Positions 35,272 through 45,214 of a DNA stretch of 51,014 nucleotides are shown piece by piece (position 1 is the stretch's first letter; the number at the start of each line of letters is the position of its first letter). The DNA lies in contig DTTX01000046.1 in the NCBI GenBank assembly GCA_012964435.1, positions 94,280 to 145,293 on the forward strand. The letters are read 5' to 3'. The notes under the pieces were generated by a model. The model made no database searches. It was given only the letters and a program-made list of their open reading frames with translations, and was not told the origin of the DNA. The DNA comes from Mesonia sp. (GTDB lineage: Bacteria > Bacteroidota > Bacteroidia > Flavobacteriales > Flavobacteriaceae). The translations under genes were made by a program, and so were the position numbers.

Positions 35272-35295
35272 AAAGCTTTTAAAAAATTCAGCATA

Positions 35296-35328
35296 AAAAA
35301 ATCCCGTTCAATTTGAACGGGATTTTTT
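35296..35328. terminator. Bidirectional terminator between cysH and sucC
   Basis: aaaaaatcccgttcaa (35296-35311) pairs with 35313-35328 around a single-base nominal loop; about six T follow in each direction. Serves two convergent genes. Confidence 0.92.
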
Positions 35329-35349
35329 ATATCTAAAAAGCTTATTTGC

Positions 35350-36543
35350 TTAAGCCAATACTTTCTGTACTTTATCTGCAGCTTCTTGAAATTGTACAGC
35401 GCTCTCTACGTTAAGACCACTACTATCAATTAATTCTTTAGCTACATCTGCGTTGGTACCTTGTAAACGTACAATAATCGGTACATTGATCGCATCTCCC
35501 ATATTTTTATAAGCATCTACAATACCTTGAGCTACACGGTCGCAACGTACAATACCTCCAAAAATATTTACTAAAATAGCTTCTACTTTATCGTCTTTTA
35601 AAATTAAACGGAAAGCTTCTTCTACACGTTTAGCATCTGCTGTACCACCAACATCTAAGAAGTTAGCCGGCTCACCACCTGCTTGCTTAATTAAATCCAT
35701 CGTTGCCATCGCAAGACCGGCACCGTTTACCATACAACCTACGTTACCATCTAAATCTACATAGTTAAGACCAGCTTTTTTAGCTTCAACTTCAGTTGGG
35801 TTTTCTTCACGCTCATCACGCATATCTGCGTAGTCTTTGTGACGGTAAAGTGCGTTATCATCTAAAGTTACTTTAGCATCTACTGCCATAATTTTATCAT
35901 CACTTGTTTTTAACACCGGGTTAATTTCAAATAATGAAGAATCAGACTTGTCGTAAGCAGTATAAAGTGCAGTAACAAATTTTGTCATTTCTTTAAAAGC
36001 TGCTCCAGATAAACCTAAGTTAAAAGCAACTTTTCTAGCTTGGAAAGGTAAAATTCCTGTTGCAGGATCAATTTCTTCCGTAAAAATTAAATGTGGAGTT
36101 TCTTCAGCAACCGTTTCAATATCCATACCTCCTTCAGTAGAATACATGATCATGTTCTTACCAGTACCACGGTTTAACAATACAGACATATAGTATTCTT
36201 CCGGCTCGTTATCTCCTGGATAATAAACATCTTCAGCAACTAAAACCTGATTTACTTTTTTACCTTCCGCAGAAGTTTGTGGAGTTACCAATTGCATTCC
36301 GATAATTTCTCCTGAAATTTTTTCAACTTCCTGAAGATTCTTCGCCAATTTAACTCCGCCACCTTTTCCGCGACCTCCCGCGTGAACTTGTGCTTTAATT
36401 ACGTGCCAACCGGTTCCGGTTTCTTCAGTTAGTTTTTTTGCAGCATCTACTGCAGCTTCTGGAGTGTCTGCAACAATACCACGTTGTATTCTTACACCAA
36501 AGCTATTTAGTATTTCTTTTCCTTGATATTCGTGTAAATTCAT
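35350..36543 (-). CDS. sucC: Succinate--CoA ligase [ADP-forming] subunit beta
   Basis: 397 residues, normal length. TCA-cycle substrate-level phosphorylation with SucD (not in the window). The ATP-grasp domain starts MNLHEYQGKEILNSFGV, with the glycine-rich KAQVHAGGRGKGGGVKLA. The CoA-ligase domain carries GNVGCMVNGAGLAMATMDLI, the conserved GGEPANFLDVGGTA and the NIFGGIVRCD loop. It has its own well-formed promoter upstream. Confidence 0.97.
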   Translation of the reverse strand: MNLHEYQGKEILNSFGVRIQRGIVADTPEAAVDAAKKLTEETGTGWHVIKAQVHAGGRGKGGGVKLAKNLQEVEKISGEIIGMQLVTPQTSAEGKKVNQVLVAEDVYYPGDNEPEEYYMSVLLNRGTGKNMIMYSTEGGMDIETVAEETPHLIFTEEIDPATGILPFQARKVAFNLGLSGAAFKEMTKFVTALYTAYDKSDSSLFEINPVLKTSDDKIMAVDAKVTLDDNALYRHKDYADMRDEREENPTEVEAKKAGLNYVDLDGNVGCMVNGAGLAMATMDLIKQAGGEPANFLDVGGTADAKRVEEAFRLILKDDKVEAILVNIFGGIVRCDRVAQGIVDAYKNMGDAINVPIIVRLQGTNADVAKELIDSSGLNVESAVQFQEAADKVQKVLA

Positions 36544-36574
36544 AATCAGGTTTTTCTAGTTCTATTTTGGTTCA

Positions 36575-36605
36575 CAAAAGTAACAAATGTAATATTTTGT
36601 AGCAA
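36575..36605 (-). promoter_or_regulatory. sucC promoter
   Basis: Minus strand: TTG (36605-36603), gap of 20, then TACTTTTG (36582-36575), a perfect -7 box, 32 bases before the ATG. Confidence 0.65.
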
Positions 36606-36684
36606 TACTTTTTCACTTTAAAAGAAGCTTTATTTGATTTATTTGTCTTTTTTTGAAGATTTAATTCAGAATTTACATTGAAAC

Positions 36685-36921
36685 ATGCAAAATAACGAGC
36701 AATTAATAGAACTTGCTTACGCCAAAATGTATTTTGGAAAGTACAAAGATTGGTATTTATCTGATGTACCGGAACCTTATTTTGTTTGGTTTAATAAAAA
36801 AGGCTTCCCTCCCGGAAAAACCGGAGAGCAAATGCGGGCCGTTTTTGAACTCAAAATTAACGGATTAGAATACTTGCTGAAAGAAATTAGGCAAAAGTAC
36901 CCTAACCCGAAGAAAATTTAG
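36685..36921 (+). CDS. DUF3820 family small protein
   Basis: 78 residues. It shows the DUF3820 pattern: MYFGKYKDWYLSDVPEPYFV followed by WFNKKGFPPGKTGEQM and a C-terminal helix ending in a basic tail. The family was linked by name to a quorum-sensing-regulated virulence factor, but no biochemical role is established. It stands alone between the divergent sucC gene and pyrG, which has its own promoter. Confidence 0.85.
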   Translation: MQNNEQLIELAYAKMYFGKYKDWYLSDVPEPYFVWFNKKGFPPGKTGEQMRAVFELKINGLEYLLKEIRQKYPNPKKI

Positions 36922-36943
36922 TTTACAAAAACGCGGTTTATAG

Positions 36944-36973
36944 TTATAAAATAAATTGTTATTTGTACTTTTG
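36944..36973 (+). promoter_or_regulatory. Putative pyrG promoter
   Basis: Perfect -7 box TACTTTTG at 36966-36973; weak -33 (TTA at 36944-36946), gap of 19. The ATG follows 33 bases later. Confidence 0.5.
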
Positions 36974-36985
36974 CGCTCCGTATAG

Positions 36986-38626
<1,641 letters not shown>

Positions 38627-38764
38627 TGCCATCTTGACATTATTTTAACTCTTGGATACTTTTTTGACTAAAAAATTTAAAATGATTTGGTATGGCTTTT
38701 TGAGTCTAATTATAGACTTTTGCCATCTTTTAAAATAAATTAGAAATTTCTTGTTCCTTTATTT

Positions 38765-40633
38765 ATGGAAAATAAAAAATTTGATGTTAATTCATTAATC
38801 GGTTTTGTACTTATTGGTGCCATTTTAGTTTGGATGTTATACACCAATCAAGATAATGAAACCAAAACTGCTGAAGTTGGTACACCAGAAAACCAAGAAG
38901 TAGTTACCACTAACGAAGTAGATGAAACTTCAGCTTCTACAGAAAATAATTCTAACTCTCCTGCAACAGATTCTTTAGCTTTAGAAAAGGCAAAAAGTAG
39001 TTTAGGAGCTTTTGCTTATTCTGCAACGCTTCCTTCAGCAAGAAAAAACATTACAACTTTAGAGAATGATGTTCTTGAGCTAAAAGTTAGTAATAAAGGT
39101 GGGCAGATTATTGAAGCTAAACTTAAAAATGAAACTAACTACAATGGTGAGCCAATCTACATTGTAAAAGATAACAATGCTTCTTTCAACCTACAATTTA
39201 ATACTACCGACAATAGAACTTTAAATACGAAAGATCTATTTTTTGAACCTCAACTAACCAAAAATGGCGAGAATAATATTCTTTCGATGAAGCTTAAAGT
39301 TTCTGCAAATGAATATTTAGAATACGTTTATACATTAAAGCCGAGTGATTACATGATGGATTTCTCTATTAGATCACAAGGCTTAAGCAACGTGATTAAT
39401 AGTGGTAATGACGTACTTTTAGATTGGCAATTAAAAGCTTTTAGACATTCTAAAAGTATTACTTACGAGAATAGATATACCGAAATTAAATGGGAGTATG
39501 ATGGTGATAACGACGATTACACCGGGCAGGGTGATGTAGATGAAGATGAAGATGAAGATATTACGTGGATCGCTTTTAGACAACACTTCTTCTCTTCTAT
39601 TCTATTATCTAATTCTTCTTTTGACAGTGCTAAATTTGTTTCTAAAAACTTAGTGCAAGACGATGAAGTAGATACGCTTTTTACAAAGAGTTTTGCTGCG
39701 ACCATTCCATTAAAAATGAATGGCGGCGAACTTAATGAATCAATGAATTGGTACTACGGACCAACAGACTATAAAATCTTAAATGATTATGATCGTAATT
39801 TAGATGAAGTAGTTCCGCTAGGTTGGGGTATTTTCGGAATTATTAATAAATACTTAGTGATCCCTTTCTTTAATTTGTTAAGCGGATTCTTACCGGCAGG
39901 TATTGCGATTATATTCTTAACGATTTCAGTTAAACTTTTACTTTCTCCTGTTCAATACAAACAGTATGTTTCTCAAGCTAAAATGAAGGTCTTAAGACCC
40001 GAAATTAATGAGATTAACGAGAAGTACAAAGACAATGCAATGAAGAAGCAGCAAGAAACCATGAAGCTGTACAGCAAAGCAGGCGCCAGCCCGATGAGTG
40101 GTTGTTTACCGGCTTTAATGCAGATTCCTGTTTTCTACGCTTTGTTTAACTTTTTCCCGAGTGCTTTCGATCTAAGACAAAAATCGTTCTTGTGGGCAGA
40201 AGATCTTTCGAGCTACGATGTGATTGCAGAATTGCCGTTTACCATTCCGTTTTATGGTGACCATATTAGTTTATTCCCGATCTTGGCTTCTATCGCTATC
40301 TTTATATATATGACAATGACGACCGGGCAAAGTATGCAACAAGCACAACAACCTGGAATGCCAAATATGAAGTTTATTATGTATCTATCACCGCTTTTCA
40401 TGTTGGTATTCTTCAACAACTATGCGAGTGGATTATCGTTATACTATTTCACTTCCAACTTAATTACCATTGGTATTATGTTAGTGATCAAAAATTTTAT
40501 TATCGATGATGAAAAGATTCACGCTAAAATTCAGGAGAATAAAAAGAAACCTAAGAAAAAAGGAAAGTTTGCTCAGAAGTTTCAAGACATGATGGAGCAA
40601 GCAGAACAGCAGCAAAGAAACAACAGAAAATAA
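38765..40633 (+). CDS. yidC: Membrane protein insertase YidC
   Basis: 622 residues. It inserts and folds inner-membrane proteins, alone or with SecYEG. One N-terminal helix (about 12-25) is followed by a Ser/Thr/Glu-rich linker and a large periplasmic domain (about 75-340). The conserved five-helix core starts near residue 355 (VPLGWGIFGIINKYLVIPFF) and includes KLLLSPVQYKQYVSQAKM and GASPMSGCLPALMQIPVFYA. The tail is strongly basic (KKKPKKKGKFAQKF), fitting ribosome contact. A run of acidic residues sits in the periplasmic domain near 250-266. A strong terminator follows. Confidence 0.97.
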   Translation: MENKKFDVNSLIGFVLIGAILVWMLYTNQDNETKTAEVGTPENQEVVTTNEVDETSASTENNSNSPATDSLALEKAKSSLGAFAYSATLPSARKNITTLENDVLELKVSNKGGQIIEAKLKNETNYNGEPIYIVKDNNASFNLQFNTTDNRTLNTKDLFFEPQLTKNGENNILSMKLKVSANEYLEYVYTLKPSDYMMDFSIRSQGLSNVINSGNDVLLDWQLKAFRHSKSITYENRYTEIKWEYDGDNDDYTGQGDVDEDEDEDITWIAFRQHFFSSILLSNSSFDSAKFVSKNLVQDDEVDTLFTKSFAATIPLKMNGGELNESMNWYYGPTDYKILNDYDRNLDEVVPLGWGIFGIINKYLVIPFFNLLSGFLPAGIAIIFLTISVKLLLSPVQYKQYVSQAKMKVLRPEINEINEKYKDNAMKKQQETMKLYSKAGASPMSGCLPALMQIPVFYALFNFFPSAFDLRQKSFLWAEDLSSYDVIAELPFTIPFYGDHISLFPILASIAIFIYMTMTTGQSMQQAQQPGMPNMKFIMYLSPLFMLVFFNNYASGLSLYYFTSNLITIGIMLVIKNFIIDDEKIHAKIQENKKKPKKKGKFAQKFQDMMEQAEQQQRNNRK

Positions 40634-40656
40634 ATCATTTAAATTGATATATTTAC

Positions 40657-40682
40657 AATCCCCGATCTCGGGGATTTTTTTA
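40657..40682 (+). terminator. Terminator after yidC
   Basis: aatccccga (40657-40665) and tcggggatt (40668-40676) pair around a two-base nominal loop and are followed by a T-run to 40681. Confidence 0.9.
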
Positions 40683-40690
40683 TATAAAAT

Positions 40691-41764
40691 ATGAAAGCTT
40701 TACTATTTCCCTTACTTTTTTTATTGCTTGCTTGTTCAGAAGATAATATTGAAAAGCAGGATAATTCTCAATTAGAAAATGAATTTGTTAATGCAGTAGA
40801 TATCTCTTCATATCCAGAGATTTCTCTATCAAACCCGAAATTTTACAATGAGAGTGGTGTTGAAGAAAATTTTATTCAGCAACTAAAGAATAATGGAGTT
40901 AACACTATTAGATTAAGACTTTGGGTAAACCCTAGCGATATTCATTCTGGATTCGAAGAAGTTAAAACTTTTTCGGATCAACTTAAAAGTATGGGATTTA
41001 AAGTTTGGATAAGTTTACATTATTCTGATACTTGGGCAGATCCTGCTCAACAAATTACTCCTATATCTTGGCAAAATTTGAACTTTACTGAGCTTTCTAT
41101 TAAAGTTAAAGAATATACCAAAAATGTAATTTTAGAGATCAATCCCGATTATATACAGATAGGTAACGAAATAAATAATGGTTTTCTTCATCCTTTAGGA
41201 AATATTCATAACCAACCACAACAATTTAAAGATCTTTTAGCGCTTGCAATAGATACCGTAAGAGAAAATTCTACTTCAACTCAAATTATAATTCATTTTG
41301 CAGGAGTAAATCATAGTTTATGGTTTTTTCAGCAGATAGAAAACCTTGACTATGATATTATCGGGTTATCATATTACCCCATTTGGCACGATAAAAATTT
41401 ACTCAATTTAAAAGAACATCTCAATCAATTAGAAAATAATTTCAACAAAAAAATATTGATCGCAGAAACCGCCTATCCCTTTACTTTAGATTGGAATGAT
41501 AATACCAATAATATTGTAGGTGAAAATCAACAATTAATTTTACCTGATTTTCCGGCAACACCTTTAGGACAATATAATTTTTTAGCAGAAATAAAATCTA
41601 TTGTTCAACAAACTCCAAACGGCGTAGGTCTATGCTATTGGGGTGCAGAGCTCGTGGCTTGGAAAGGCCAAGATGCTGTTGATGCTTCTAGTTGGGAAAA
41701 TCAAGCTTTATTCGATTTTCAAAATAAGGTTTTACCTGCTGTAAAAATTTTTGCTGAAAATTAA
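40691..41764 (+). CDS. Glycoside hydrolase family 53 endo-beta-1,4-galactanase, lipoprotein
   Basis: 357 residues. Lipobox LLLAC (Cys15). The GH53 TIM barrel shows GVNTIRLRLWVNPSD, the acid/base Glu160 in IQIGNEINNGF and the nucleophile Glu259 in ILIAETAYPF, plus the tryptophan-rich GLCYWGAELVAW. It should cleave beta-1,4-galactan side chains of pectin (arabinogalactan I) at the cell surface or in the periplasm. Unusually, no SusC/SusD pair, galactosidase or regulator is near. The start lies just after the yidC terminator. Its stop is three bases from the opposing FAS1 gene's stop. Confidence 0.9.
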   Translation: MKALLFPLLFLLLACSEDNIEKQDNSQLENEFVNAVDISSYPEISLSNPKFYNESGVEENFIQQLKNNGVNTIRLRLWVNPSDIHSGFEEVKTFSDQLKSMGFKVWISLHYSDTWADPAQQITPISWQNLNFTELSIKVKEYTKNVILEINPDYIQIGNEINNGFLHPLGNIHNQPQQFKDLLALAIDTVRENSTSTQIIIHFAGVNHSLWFFQQIENLDYDIIGLSYYPIWHDKNLLNLKEHLNQLENNFNKKILIAETAYPFTLDWNDNTNNIVGENQQLILPDFPATPLGQYNFLAEIKSIVQQTPNGVGLCYWGAELVAWKGQDAVDASSWENQALFDFQNKVLPAVKIFAEN

Positions 41765-41767
41765 TTT

Positions 41768-43183
41768 TTATTGCTGAGGAAGTAAGACCGTATCGATCTT
41801 ATAGAAAACTCCGTTTACAGCCTGTATTTCTTCAGAAGAAAGTATTAAAGCTTCACGATTATTTATATCTGCTAAACTTGGTACAGTAAAATCTATTTCT
41901 GTGGTACCGCCCAAAGTATTTACGCTAGAAGCATTATAATTGTCTAATTCTAAATTTAGGTTTTCTGCAAAATGAAGATTCAAAACATCTATCAAATCTT
42001 GTGTTTCGATATCTTCTAAAGTAGATAGGTCATTAGGGTATAATTCTAACAAAACATCTTCAAAAGCTGTATCGGTCGGTGCAAAAACTGTATATGGTGC
42101 ATTGGCCGTATTGGTATTATTTAATTTTTCAAGGTAATTTTCAGCAGAAATATCGTCACGCGAAATTGCTTCCACCAAAGTAGTTAGTTCTAGATCTGCT
42201 GTAATAAAATCTGCTAAGCTTGGTAAGGTTATTACTTCGTCTAGAGTATGTATCACTCCATTTGTCCCAACGATATCTTGAACAGTAATTGAGCTGATCC
42301 CGTTATAAAGCAAACCAACATCTTTATTTAAATAAATGCTTAAAAACTTATCTTCACCATTAATGTTTGTAGTCGCATTCGTAGTTTGGTAGCCAGCCTC
42401 TAGATCTGAGTTTAATTTTAAACTATCTTGTACGTGATAATTAATTAGTTGTTCTTTTTCTTCGGAAGTATAATCTGTATTTTCCCAAAAGGTAGTAAAC
42501 GTATCTGCTGAAGGAATTAAATACGTAAACTTTTCTGCGGAAGTAATTTGTGATTGAAAAAGTGAACTTGTAGAGATCGCCTCAGTATAAAACGGTGTTA
42601 AATTGCTATCTGCGATCATAAAAGTTTCAACACTTGGCAACGCCATCATTTTATCGATTTCGTGCATTATACCATTATCAACTTCAATATCTGCACTAAC
42701 AAAATGTACGTCTCCGTTAAATTCTACTTCACTCGCCGTATTTACTAATAAACTTAGATTAGTAGCAGTACTGTCGGTTAAAGGAGTTTCAGCTAAAGTT
42801 TTTAAATAGCCCGTCGTAAAACTTTGTTCTGTATTAATGGTTTCTAATAAATGGTAATACACTAGATCAAAAGCAAGCTCCTGTGATATGTCATTAATTC
42901 CGCTTAAAGAATTTTCGCTTAAATAAGCTTCAACAGCCGTATTATTTGGAGCTAACAAAGTATATGTACCAGAATTCCCATCTAATGCCGCATCTAATTC
43001 TGCTTGTACAACCAGATCGTAAAAAAGACTAAATCTCGGAGTCTTTTCAATATAATTTATAATTGAATTATTTCCTTCAATTACATTGCCATTATCATCA
43101 TCATCTACACAACTAAAAACCGTAAGAGTTATACTTAATAAAAACAGTAATTTTGTTATTTTTAAAATAAATTTATTCATCAT
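41768..43183 (-). CDS. Lipoprotein with three FAS1 (fasciclin) domains
   Basis: 471 residues. Lipoprotein signal ending TVFSC (Cys25), then an acidic DDDDNGN linker. Three FAS1 domains at about 40-182, 184-318 and 320-470, each with an H1-like segment (GTYTLLAPNNTAVEAYL, KFTYLIPSADTFTTFW, APYTVFAPTDTAFEDVL) and an H2-like ending (NGIMHEIDKMMALP, NGVIHTLDEVITLP, NGVFYKIDTVLLPQ). The third is closest to consensus. Likely an outer-membrane adhesion or matrix protein. It converges with the GH53 gene with three bases between stops and no terminator. Confidence 0.9.
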   Translation of the reverse strand: MMNKFILKITKLLFLLSITLTVFSCVDDDDNGNVIEGNNSIINYIEKTPRFSLFYDLVVQAELDAALDGNSGTYTLLAPNNTAVEAYLSENSLSGINDISQELAFDLVYYHLLETINTEQSFTTGYLKTLAETPLTDSTATNLSLLVNTASEVEFNGDVHFVSADIEVDNGIMHEIDKMMALPSVETFMIADSNLTPFYTEAISTSSLFQSQITSAEKFTYLIPSADTFTTFWENTDYTSEEKEQLINYHVQDSLKLNSDLEAGYQTTNATTNINGEDKFLSIYLNKDVGLLYNGISSITVQDIVGTNGVIHTLDEVITLPSLADFITADLELTTLVEAISRDDISAENYLEKLNNTNTANAPYTVFAPTDTAFEDVLLELYPNDLSTLEDIETQDLIDVLNLHFAENLNLELDNYNASSVNTLGGTTEIDFTVPSLADINNREALILSSEEIQAVNGVFYKIDTVLLPQQ

Positions 43184-43237
43184 TGCGTTTTAAAAAATAC
43201 TCAAGTAAAAGCCACAATATACAAAAAACCATAGCTT

Positions 43238-43951
43238 ATGTTCAGCAATATTAAAAACGCTTTTTTATTCTTTTTTATTTTAAGCTCAACGTTACTTTTT
43301 GCTCAGCATGAAAAGTTGAATCAAGTTGATGCTAATGGAAAAAGACACGGAAAATGGACTAAATATTTTGAAGGAACCGAGCAAATAAGATATACAGGTG
43401 AATTTGATCACGGGCAAGAGATCGGTACTTTTAAATTCTATAAACAAGGAAACGAAGATCACCCACAAGCCACCAAAACTTATACGCGGAATAGCGATTT
43501 AGTAGAAGTAAAATTTTTCACTAAAAAAGGCAAACTACTTACCGAAGGTCAATTTAAAAACAAAAAAAGAACCGGCGAATGGATCTACTATCACAAAGGT
43601 AAAGACATTGTTATGATGAGAGAAAACTATGTGAACGATAAACTAAACGGACTAAAATCTATCTTTTTTGAAAACGGAAAGATCGCCGAAAAGCAAAACT
43701 ATGTAAACGGAGTAATGCACGGAAAAAATTTAGTTTATGGTGCAAACGGTAATTTGCTGCAACACTATACTTACGTAAATGGTACGATGCACGGTCCTAC
43801 TAAAATCTATAATCCCAATGGCGAACTTTATACCGAAGGAAACTACAAAAACGGACTTCGAGACGGTATTTGGAAGTTTTATGAAAACGGAAAATTAGAT
43901 CACACCGAGAAATTCCCAAAAGAAAAACCTTCTGTAAGAAAAAAGAAATAA
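43238..43951 (+). CDS. Secreted MORN-like (YwqK-type) repeat protein
   Basis: 237 residues. Signal peptide with cleavage near residue 22 (TLLFAQ). The mature part is about eight imperfect repeats of roughly 20 residues with the YwqK/MORN pattern: GKRHGKWTKYFEGTEQIRYT, GEFDHGQEIGTFKFY, GQFKNKKRTGEWIYYHKG, NYVNGVMHGKNLVYGANG, NYKNGLRDGIWKFYENG. Such proteins are often annotated as YwqK antitoxins, but no toxin gene is adjacent, so I would not use that name. The C-terminus is basic. It starts the plus-strand run leading to mnmA, 44 bases downstream. Confidence 0.85.
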   Translation: MFSNIKNAFLFFFILSSTLLFAQHEKLNQVDANGKRHGKWTKYFEGTEQIRYTGEFDHGQEIGTFKFYKQGNEDHPQATKTYTRNSDLVEVKFFTKKGKLLTEGQFKNKKRTGEWIYYHKGKDIVMMRENYVNDKLNGLKSIFFENGKIAEKQNYVNGVMHGKNLVYGANGNLLQHYTYVNGTMHGPTKIYNPNGELYTEGNYKNGLRDGIWKFYENGKLDHTEKFPKEKPSVRKKK

Positions 43952-43995
43952 CACGACAAAATCACTAATTTTGTAGAAAATATAGTTATTAGATC

Positions 43996-45189
43996 GTGAA
44001 AAAAGAAAAAGTAGTTGTAGGCCTTAGTGGTGGTGTAGATTCTAGTGTAACCGCATATTTGTTAAAAGAACAAGGTTATGAGGTAATTGGCCTATTTATG
44101 AAAAACTGGCATGACGACTCGGTAACCATAAGTGACGAATGTCCTTGGTTAGACGATAGTAATGATGCCATGTTGGTTGCAGAAAAATTAGGAATTCCTT
44201 TTCAAACTATTGATTTAAGCGAGCAATACAAAGAACGTATTGTAGACTATATGTTTAATGAATATGAACGCGGAAGAACTCCAAATCCCGATGTACTTTG
44301 TAATCGAGAAATAAAGTTCGATGTATTTATGAAAATTGCACTTTCGCTCGGAGCAGATTATGTAGCCACCGGTCATTATTGCCGAAAAGGTGAAACGCAG
44401 GTTAACGGTGAAACTGTATATCAATTACTAGCCGGGAAAGATAAAAACAAAGATCAATCGTATTTTCTTTGTCAGCTTTCGCAAGAACAACTTGCAAAAA
44501 CACTTTTCCCAATTGGCGAATTGCAAAAAAGTGAAGTTCGAGAAATTGCCGCGCAACAAGAATTAGTAACCGCCGGCAAAAAAGACTCTCAAGGTTTATG
44601 CTTTATTGGTAAAGTAAGACTACCAGATTTTCTTCAGCAAAAATTACAACCTAAAGATGGTGTAATTGTAGAAATCCCTGCGGAAGAAAATATTTACCAA
44701 AATGAAACTCCTGCATTTTCTTCAAAAGAAGAAGAATTAGATTATTTCAGTAAAAAATTTAGTTACCAAAAAGAATTAGGTAAAGAAGTAGGTAAACACA
44801 ACGGTGCTCATTATTTCACCAAAGGTCAACGAAAAGGACTTGCTGTTGGCGGTACGCCTGAACCACTTTTTGTAATTGAAACTGATGTAGAAGAAAATAT
44901 TATTTATACCGGCCAAGGTAAAGATCATCCCGGTTTATTGCGAAAAGGTTTATTTGTAAATCCTGATGAAACGCATTGGGTTCGTGAAGATCTTGCTTTA
45001 AAAGCAGGAGAAGAATTAGAGGTTTTAGCCAGAATTCGTTATCGACAACCTTTAGAAAAAGCGAAATTATATCAAACTGAAAATGGTTTATATGTGATTT
45101 TTGAAAATGTGCAAACCGCTATTACCGAAGGTCAGTTTGTTGCTTGGTATCACGAAGAAGAATTATTAGGATCAGGAGTAATTTCGTAA
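43996..45189 (+). CDS. mnmA: tRNA-specific 2-thiouridylase MnmA
   Basis: 397 residues, GTG start. It thiolates U34 of tRNA Lys, Glu and Gln. PP-loop SGGVDS (11-16); catalytic Cys102 in LCNREIKF and persulfide Cys202 in GLCFIGK are both present. An insert of about 30 residues (near 225-255, after [12 protein letters not shown]) makes it longer than E. coli MnmA (368), which I believe is common in Bacteroidota. The GTG start gives [16 protein letters not shown] at the right distance; no closer ATG exists. The next gene begins 24 bases later. Confidence 0.96.
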   Translation: MKKEKVVVGLSGGVDSSVTAYLLKEQGYEVIGLFMKNWHDDSVTISDECPWLDDSNDAMLVAEKLGIPFQTIDLSEQYKERIVDYMFNEYERGRTPNPDVLCNREIKFDVFMKIALSLGADYVATGHYCRKGETQVNGETVYQLLAGKDKNKDQSYFLCQLSQEQLAKTLFPIGELQKSEVREIAAQQELVTAGKKDSQGLCFIGKVRLPDFLQQKLQPKDGVIVEIPAEENIYQNETPAFSSKEEELDYFSKKFSYQKELGKEVGKHNGAHYFTKGQRKGLAVGGTPEPLFVIETDVEENIIYTGQGKDHPGLLRKGLFVNPDETHWVREDLALKAGEELEVLARIRYRQPLEKAKLYQTENGLYVIFENVQTAITEGQFVAWYHEEELLGSGVIS

Positions 45190-45193
45190 CTTG

Positions 45194-45214
45194 TAGCTGA
45201 AAAAATTTCAGCTA
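45194..45214 (+). other. Perfect hairpin ending at the subtilase start codon
   Basis: tagctgaaa (45194-45202) and tttcagcta (45206-45214) pair around three A. The last base is the A of the ATG at 45214. There is no T-run, so it is not a typical terminator. It could reduce translation of the downstream gene. Confidence 0.45.

Noticed and set aside
43238-43951. YwqK antitoxin of a toxin-antitoxin pair
   Set aside because: The repeats match, but no toxin gene is adjacent and the protein has a signal peptide, so a secreted repeat protein is the safer call.
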